From Rostratula benghalensis (lineage: Eukaryota > Chordata > Aves > Charadriiformes > Rostratulidae), in assembly GCA_013399305.1 (NCBI GenBank), contig VXAI01000035.1, forward strand, positions 3,754,696-3,818,695: DNA of 64,000 bases. The letters are read 5' to 3'. Numbering within the stretch: position 1 is the stretch's first letter; each line of letters starts with the position of its first letter. The notes under the pieces were generated by a model. It ran no database searches. It had not been told where the DNA came from and worked only from the letters and a program-made list of their open reading frames with translations. A program made the position numbers and the translations under genes. Positions 48,401 to 57,400 of this stretch are shown here, piece by piece.

Positions 48401-51400
48401 TTTATAACATTGAAAATTGCTGTTAGATACAAGGATTTATTTGTTTTGGGTTTTTTTTTCAGTTGTGAAGGTGGTGAAGTACCTGGAGCAGGTTGGTCAG
48501 AGAAGTTGTCAAACTTAGAGGTGTTCAAGAGTTAGCTGAACAAATTCTTGGCTAAACTGGTTTAATCAGACCTTTGAGCTCAGCTTGGACTAGATGAGCT
48601 CCTGAGGTACCTTACAGCCTGAATTATGTTGTGACTGTAATAACTACAGGGAAAAGAGAGCATCAAAATGTACAAAACATTGAAAAAACTGTCAGAGCAG
48701 TTAAATTGTATGAACACTCAAGTTCTTTAGCTCAGCTGTTGATGGAATGTTGATGATGGAATTGGGTATCAAAAATACTCACCCTCTTCATTGCCGAGTA
48801 GGTCCACTGCTCCAGATATGCCTCTGCAAATGTGTCTGCCTAGCATGCATGGTGTAGAACTATTCAGATACATGTCCAAACCATCATATCCTCATGTGAT
48901 TCTACAATCATTCATGCTTCATGTGATTAGGGTTTTTTTATTATTTCATTTTAGCTTAATTTGTCCTTCACTATTTGAAGTGTATGTCACAACAGGAGCT
49001 AGGTTCAAAATGGTTTTCATAGTAAATTCTTTTTTTCTGTCATTTAACTATAACTCAGCTCTATTTGAAATAAAGCAGTAAGTGTGTATATTTTATGTAT
49101 TTTCTTTGTTTTCTCTTTAGGAGATATCAAACGCTTTCTAGAAAATGAACTTCAGATTCCTGCATCTAAAATGCTGTTAAAAGGGTGGAAGACTGGAGAT
49201 GTAGATGACAGTGTAAGTTTTCAACCGTATTTTCAGTTAATTCTGAAATTTAGTTTCAAACTGAGCATCTGTGGGTGGGGATTAGGCAAGAATTGTGAGT
49301 TTCAAATAGGGTTAGGTCTTTTGGGTGGCATACAAGGAACTCCTAAACAAAAATATTGGGGGGGGGAAAATATCAGGAAAAATAAATTCAGTTTGTGTTG
49401 GTTTTATATATAACACGGCCCACCTACAAAAAGGATGGTAGAAAGTTAACAGAAAGTATATCTCAAACAAAATATTTGGTAGTATTGTAAATAAGTACTG
49501 ATAATTAAAATAAATAAAATAAAATGTCAAAATTGTGGAATGCTTTATATTTATAATGATTTTTCTCCCCTCAGACTGTTTTAAAAACTCTACACTTGCC
49601 AAAAAATAATAGTCTTTATGTTCTAACGCCTGACCTGCCGCCTCCTTCTTCAAGTCATTCTGGGTAAGTCTTTTGGCCATGAATTCTACTTGTATGATTG
49701 GGTTTTGTGTTTTTTTTTTATGAAGACACATGTCCTTGCAGGAATGTGCAGTCAGTAAATAGAAAGCCTTTTCAACCCTCTAGTAACTGTTGGGATGAAC
49801 CAGTTCAGCAACTCATTATTGAAAAGAAGGTTGTTAAGTTTGTTAAAACCTTGGTACATACAGAGTTTTACACTTCTCAGATGTAGTGACTTCAATTTGA
49901 CAAAAATTTAGTCCCTGTGGAAGTGAGAGCTGGCCTTTCATAAGTTACATTAAATGAACTAACATAATGCAGTAAACTTCTATAAGTCATTGCCAGCAGA
50001 TCAGAATTTTCTTTCTGAAATATTTGTAATGTTATTTTGTCTTCTCTTTTTAGACTTTTAAAATGTATGTAGGTAGGCTAAATAAACAGGTTTCTCCTGA
50101 AACTGAGCAGGATATCTTTTAATACTGATTTGAATACTCAAAAAGTTAAATGGGGAGTGTTCATATGTCAGTGAATATTGCTAAGGTTTGAAAATGAAAT
50201 GTTCTTTTATGGTAAATAGAATCTTTACTCTTATAGTTTGCAGTTACCTTGACTACTTTGCCTTGTTTTCGTTCCTGCCCTTCCCTTCTTCATATTTATT
50301 ACCAGGGAAATATGAATTTTATTGGGTAGCCACTAGAGGGTGTGCAGTAATTGAGGCTGGGAGAGCAGCGCTGCTCCAGCGGGCGAGCTGGGAGAATTGA
50401 GTTTGGAATTGGTCAAATTTGTGGGATCATGAGACTAGAGTGCCTTCAGGTTGTCTGAAGAGGAATTTGTTTTTTCTGCTGTTGTAGCCAATAATAGAAT
50501 ATTCTACAAATGTATTACTGATGGAGGAAATTATTTGACAATCCATGGAAAATAAGTAACTAGTTTCCTATTGACTAAAAGTACTTCATATATTACGAAA
50601 AGGAACTTGTGCACATAACCGTGTAGTCTGTGGAGGAAGTAAGAATGCTGATATGAATGATTAAAATAATAAAGAAAAGCATTAAGAGAGGGAGTAGTGG
50701 GACTGGAACAGAGGGAGCAGCGTGATGGTGAGCTGTGATGTGAACTGTATTTGTTTTGTATGTGCTTACAGGAGCTGTAGTTGTGTGCAAGGAAAATAAG
50801 CCATTGTACGTAAGCAACTAATTGAAGGACAGTGAAAATACTGTGGAGAAACACTGTAGTTGTTAATTGTTTGGATTTTTTAAAAATCCATTTCCAATTT
50901 CAAAATTTTCTACCCAGGTATCACTGCATATTGTAATTTGAATATCTTTGATTCTGGAAAGAAAACTGGGGTCTGAAGAATGTCGTTTATTGCAACTGCA
51001 ATAAACTATATAACAGGCTGTTTAAAAACAGTTTTCCTGGGCTTCTTTTATTGGATGAATAGTTTAAAAGAACTTTATTTGCTAGTAAAATCAAAGTGGT
51101 TGTTACCTTTACAGTTTAGACTTGTTTCATAGTGGAGATTAGTTCTGGATATTTTTAAAATAAAGTTGGTAGCTTTGGGATAGCAAATGATGATTAATTA
51201 GTGGCTACTTAAACAAGGATAATTTGAAGGCTAGATCATCTCCCTGAAGTCATAAATTCTAGATGAAAGGGGAGGCTTGCCTCCAATTAAAGCATCAATG
51301 CAGATCAAAACACATCTAATTGAAGCAATGTGCCAAACCCAGTTACACTGTTTACTGCCTACTGTTAGGTCAGTTATTATTCAGATGAGTTTGTTACCCA

Positions 51401-54400
51401 TAATTTTTTAAAAGCATGATGCTCACATCTATTATTAATGGATGTCTGGGAACTTTGCCTCTTACTTTGTGAGTTCATTCGTTGTTTTCTTCAAATGCTT
51501 TCTATTTTGAACTACAGATAAATAGTCGTGATTTGGATATCTCCAGAAAGTCATATTTGAAAAGCCTGGGATTTCAGTCCATGATATTTTATGTAGGTGC
51601 CCTTCTTAAAAGGAACAATCTGGTCAGAGCTCTATAAACTCCAATTTGTGCCTGTTTGTGAGACCGAGGGAGAACGATGTCTGAAACCATCCTTTTCCAA
51701 CATATTGATATATAGGCCTTGAAGTTTATTGTGACAGACTGGATGGGCTTAACCCAGAACTGATTTACAACTGGGATCTAAACGTAATGGCAGAGCGATC
51801 CTGCTGCTTAAACAAGCAAAAATCTCTGAGGGTATCTTCGTTCCTCTGTGGCATATCTAAAGCTTTTATAGGTAATAGAAACCCAGTGAATTACTACCAC
51901 ATGCTAGTAAATTGAGGTGTAAAGATTAAATTTAAATGTCAAATACCACCTGTAGGGTTACGTGCCCTGCTTCCACAATTTCAGTTGGCAAAGCCCTCGA
52001 TATCCAGAATAACAATGTGTTCTGTGAACTGCGGACATAAAGAAACCTGATTTCTAGTGAATTCCTGCTTCATCCCAGTGGCTGCAGTAACTCAGCCCTT
52101 CTGTGCTTTCCGTGATCTCACCTACCTCTGACACTACCTCCAGTTCTTCCCATTTCTTTTGTAGAACCTGTGTGACTTTCTTCCCCTGCATAGACAGTCA
52201 TAGAATGGTTAGAGTTGGAAGGGACCTTAAAGATCATCAAGTTCCAACCCCCCTGCCCTGGGCAGGGACACTTCCCACTAGACCAGGTTGCTCAAAGCCT
52301 CATCCAGCCTGGCCTTAAGGAATTCCAGGGATGGGGCATCCAAAACTTCTCTGGGCAATCAAGTCAGCTTGCCCTGCCTCTGTTCTCCAGCTGATAGTCA
52401 GGTAAGATTGAAGAAAAGGAGACATAACATGGTGTAGGTAGTTCATTCATTGGCTAAAAGTTGGCTGGATGGAGTATGAAAATACCATGCTTGTATTGCA
52501 GCCTTTTATGTAGGTGCATAGTAATTTGGGTCCCTTTCCTCTACCCAGATGTTGATTTACACCCAATCTTTGAGAACTCGATAATGCAGTTAGACATCCT
52601 TGAATCTAGAGAGTATGTTCAAAAGTTGCTGGATGGGACAGGTGTGTGTGGAGAAACATGATTGCCTTTGGAGAGCAGCCTTAAAAGGAAAGATGCCAGG
52701 AATTGTCCATCATTTAATTGTCCAAGGGGAGGAGAGATCTCTTGCACCAGCTTGTCAGATTAGATTCTTCACTTCCTCAGAGTGACTTTCCTTCCCTTGG
52801 TTGCCTCGGGACAACAAAGCTGACAATACCCAGTTCACGGAAAAAGGTTTTGGAGAATGCAATAGAGCATCACAAGTGTAGATGTGTGAGTCTGGCCACG
52901 GAGCTTGGTCATCCTGATCATCTCTCCTTCTGATCTTGGATATTTTAGGAGGCACTTTTTCTTATTTGTTTTCCTTCAGTTGTCAATTCAATGGATATAA
53001 TGTAGCTGAAAGTCTTATATGTTATACCTGGTGAATCACTGGAAAGTTCAAACCAGCTAAAAGCTATTTGACCAGGTGCGCACCTTTGTGATTAATGCAA
53101 ATAATATCTTTTTGCTAAGGGATTGTATTGTTTTCAAGAAATGTGATCAGCTGTGTCGATAGGAATGAATCCCCCACATCTTTTGAGTAACGTTGCTGAG
53201 TAGAAGTGTTGCAGAGGAGTGGTGACTGTGGCATGGTGTCCTCTTGAACGCTATCAACTGTAGCAGAGTGTTAATTAAGAACGATGTAACCTGCTCCTCC
53301 AGTTATTAGTATTGTCTGTTTAGCTGGACAGGAGCAGTGCCTTGCTTTAGTTACTTTAAAAGCTTCAATAAGAATGGTAAGATTAATGTTTTATTTTCAC
53401 ATCTGCTCATGAGACAGTTTAAAAATCCTGATGTTTAAAATGCAATAGAATGTAAACAAAAGGGCTTCTGCTCATTTACATGTTAGCCAGATTTGCTAAC
53501 TGATTGCTGTTTGAACCTAATCTACCACCTCCTGCTGCATTAGCTACAACAAACATTACATTTACATACTGATTTCTTATTTTGTTTTAATGTAAATAAT
53601 CTGTAATTACAGTAAATTTGGACTTCTGTTGACATGAGCTTGTATAAATCTGTAAGTTTAAAATGGAAATGTTAATTACCTTGCATCATACCTGTTTATA
53701 TAAAATTCAGTGATTTTGGGGAAAAATCTCCATGCAAGTAAGAAAGATACTGGCTAATAGGAAATACTGAATGTATCTTGTAAAGACGTACAGAACTGAA
53801 ATGAAAAGGAGCATTTGCTGATCATTGATTAAGGATATACTTTTGGTTTCAAACCTTTAAATATTACTAAAATTTCAAAGACAAATGCTCCTGAAAAAGT
53901 ATTAAATCAAAAAACAAAGCATTAAGGCAGTCACTTAACAATAGATAAAACCAACTCTTTTATACATTAAGTGTTACAGAACAAGAGAAAAGCAGTAAAG
54001 CTGGAAGCTTAAAATGTAATAAATACCGATACTAATACCACCTTCTTCAGTGTTGCATAGATTGATTGAACAGTTGCTGTCCCCTGAGATTAGCATTATC
54101 TGCAGTTACACATCTTTATAACTAAATATTGTGGCTAAATATTATTTCTAGTCTTAATTTTTAGACTTCTGGTTTATAAATTGTACTGTATTAGAATTTG
54201 GATGGAGTTAGCTAGTGGATAAACTCTTTCCAGGCTCTTAATTGAGTTTTGATATTCTGAGTTTAGTTAACAAAAAAAAAAAAAAAAAAAAAAAAAGAAA
54301 TCTTGCAACTTCCATTCTTGAAATTTAAGTTTCAAAAAGGAACTTCTTTTTTTTTGCATATTGTGGAATTTCAGCCCCTGTTGAATCCTGGTGCACCATT

Positions 54401-57400
54401 GATGTTTCTGTGCATTGCGATAGTGCCGGTAACCGATGCTATATAGACAATCCATATGAAACCCTAGGCTGATCCCAGTCTCTCTTGCTAGAACTGGTCA
54501 GAGCAATGACTGTGCTCAGGTCTATTTTCTTTTGTCTATTTTTGGACTTCTTTTTTGGGTGTAGGCAGAGTTCTTCTCACAGACTATTAGTGCCCAAATA
54601 TCCCATCGAGTTCCCTTGCCTCCTGTACTGAATAGTGGATGTAGAATCATTCAGCTGAGGAAAAAAGAAAGTAATGACAGTATAAAATCTATCAGCAAAT
54701 CCTTTTGAAAGCCAGGGTTTGCAGTAGGGGGGAAATGGTGCTGATAAGAGTGGCCTCGTTTAGTCCTGTTTCTAGAATTCAGTTTTCCCACTAATTAATT
54801 CTCAGATTAATTAAATTCTGCTAGCACTCATGGAAAAAAAAAGGGCAAAAAGAAAACCTGTTTTGACTTTAATAGGACCTGGGGTTTGGCTCTGATTTAT
54901 TTTTCCCCTTTTTGAATGTTTTCCTTTTAATGCAAATGTCTCATTTGGAAGATTGTAGTCAACTGATAATAGGTGCAGGGAAATGAAACTGCTGCAAACA
55001 CTGAAGCCAAAATATTACCAATGTGCACTGTGTTGAAAGTCAGTCTTCTCACTGCAGTGATGTGCACCAATAAAGAAATTGAAATAAGCTGCAGCGTACT
55101 GTTAATGAGAAGTCTCCTTTAAATACACTTATTTTGTACATTTAATCGTAGCCTGAATGGCTGAAAATACACTTGTAGGGCAAGGTACGTTTTGGAAGCC
55201 GAGTTCTATTGGCCTACAGAATTTGGGGTAATCTACATCCCTAGTTGCAGGAGGAAATGAATGTGGGAAGGGACTGACATTGCTGGCTGTCCGGCTGCGT
55301 GTTCAAATCGACCCCGTCCCGCGGAGGAGCGTTGGTACCCGTGGGAAGTCCCTGGCACAAATGGCCTTTCAGAAGTGCCATCAGTTCCTCCTCCCATTGG
55401 CCTTCTAACATGCATACGAAATTTTGATGTAGGAGCTCACAGGATTGGGTCAGTTGGCGACTGCATTTTTGTGTAGGCAGAAGTAATATAGATTGGTTTT
55501 CTGAAGGTGAATAATTAACCGTGCCCTTTAATAGCTAACACTTTCAAAATGAATTTTTTTCCTCAGCTTTTTCAATTTTCTTTCTTTTTTTTTTTACCCA
55601 GCCTAATTTTCAGTCTCTTCTTTAACTGTATTTGGCTATGAATTATGTACAGAGAACTTGCTTGTTAACAATATTCAGCTTGTGTTGTTTGGATATCCAA
55701 AAAGTAGAGGTGTCAAAATGGTTAGTTACCTCAAAAATGGAGGCTTTTAATTTTAAGGCACTTAATTTAACTGTGTTTGAAGAGTATTTTTTTCCTTTTC
55801 TAAATACTCTCTGTTGTCACATCCAGATGAAAATAGAGATGTGGCAAACCTCTCCTATGAACAGATGCTTTTAATTGGCAGGCTGTATTTTGGATAGTGT
55901 TGAAGTGCATCATTCATGCATACCTTGAGAGACTGAGGATTTGATCAAGCTAGCCTGGTTCATTCTATGTTTGCATCAATTACTGAATGAAAATGTGAAT
56001 CATGTTACTGGTTAGCATTTACAGATTTTTCAGAGAAGAGTCAAAAATAGCTATAATGGAGCCTTGTGTGTGATTGTGTATAGAATCCAAAGCCATTCAC
56101 ATGTGCTGCAATTCAGGTTTTCAGAACAATTAAGCATGTCATTCGCCTCCAGTATTTGCTGAAAACAAATAAAATAAATCAGAATCCGAAAAAGCACAGC
56201 AGGGTATTTTAGCTGCTGCTGAACATTTGCCAAAAGAAATTATGGCTAGGGAAATGCAAAACTTATTGTTAACAATCAGATTAGAATTCCCTTTGAAAAT
56301 AGGCATACAGCTTTTCAGGGCTCTTTTTTTTTTTTTTTCTTTCTCTTTTGAAGGGCTGATGAGTATTTGAAATTTTTTTAGGCTCTTTCCTTACAATATT
56401 TTATGAGGAGTGCAGCTAACTTCATGTTAGCTGACTGACTTCAGTTACAGCTGTAGTGTCTCATACTACATATCATGAGTAGTGATCATACTTAGCATTG
56501 CTGATGAGTTACATTTATCTTCCGTATTACAAAACTATAAAGACAAGAAACAGCATGACTTCATGACTTTGTTTCGTAGTATGGGATTATAATGTTTAAG
56601 ACGTCACAGAATCCAAATTAAGTTGCTGAGTGAAGATATTTTCGTAAGGTAACTTCTCTTCAGATGCTAAAGCAAATTGTGCATCTCTTGCTAAAGCATC
56701 CAGCGAGCTTTGGATGGGTTCACTGCCATCTGAGCAGCAAAACTGCTGCTCAGTCATTCCAGTAAAAGTTAAAACTAACAAACTGGGGCTCAAATAATCT
56801 TGAGTCTTTCTTGTCTTCTTGCATCTTAAGATACAGCTGTGCTCATCTGCCTGCAGAATTTGTCCTTTATTACTAAGACAAATGGTGCGTTGAAGTGCCA
56901 TGGAACAGTGAAGATGTGAAGGGGGAAAAAAACCCAAACAAACCCAGCCTGGCATTCTTTTAAGAGTGTGTGATAGGAAAAAAAAAAAAAAGGGTAGAAT
57001 AAGCCCAGTTTAAATCCATGTGCCACTGAGCAGGTCAAATCTGCATAAATATTGTTTGGGAGTTCAAGCTGTGTTACAACATTGGTGCAGTTTTGTAGCC
57101 TAGATAAGGCTGTGCACAGCTATAATTGCTGTGTCTGTAGCAGGAGTCCTGTCTTCTCTTTTGAAAAGCAGATACCCACGTAATTTTGTACCTAGTTAAG
57201 CAAACAGGATGCCTTTTTAACATCCAGATACTTTGTTACCAGGAAAATCACCAAAAAAAGCCAATTTGTGACAACATGAGCACATAGTTGCCTGTTTAAT
57301 CTGTATCTTAAGATACATTTTTTTTTTTTTTAAATTCATATGATTAAAGATGTGTTAATACACATTTATTCTAAGTGCTCAATACCCACATGAGATATTT

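Larger units (their letters stand above)
45694..49120 (+). other. FAF1 intron 4 (3,427 bp)
   Basis: GTAAGG to TCTCTTTAG. It begins with an A/C-rich tract, has a CTCF-like site at 46.6 kb, and about half of it is a decayed CR1 (46.97-48.64 kb). The remainder is unique AT-rich DNA. Confidence 0.9.

Noticed and set aside
55301..55309. tRNA B-box-like GTTCAAATC in a CG-containing pocket
   Set aside because: No A box at the right distance, no acceptor stem and no cloverleaf. Probably chance.
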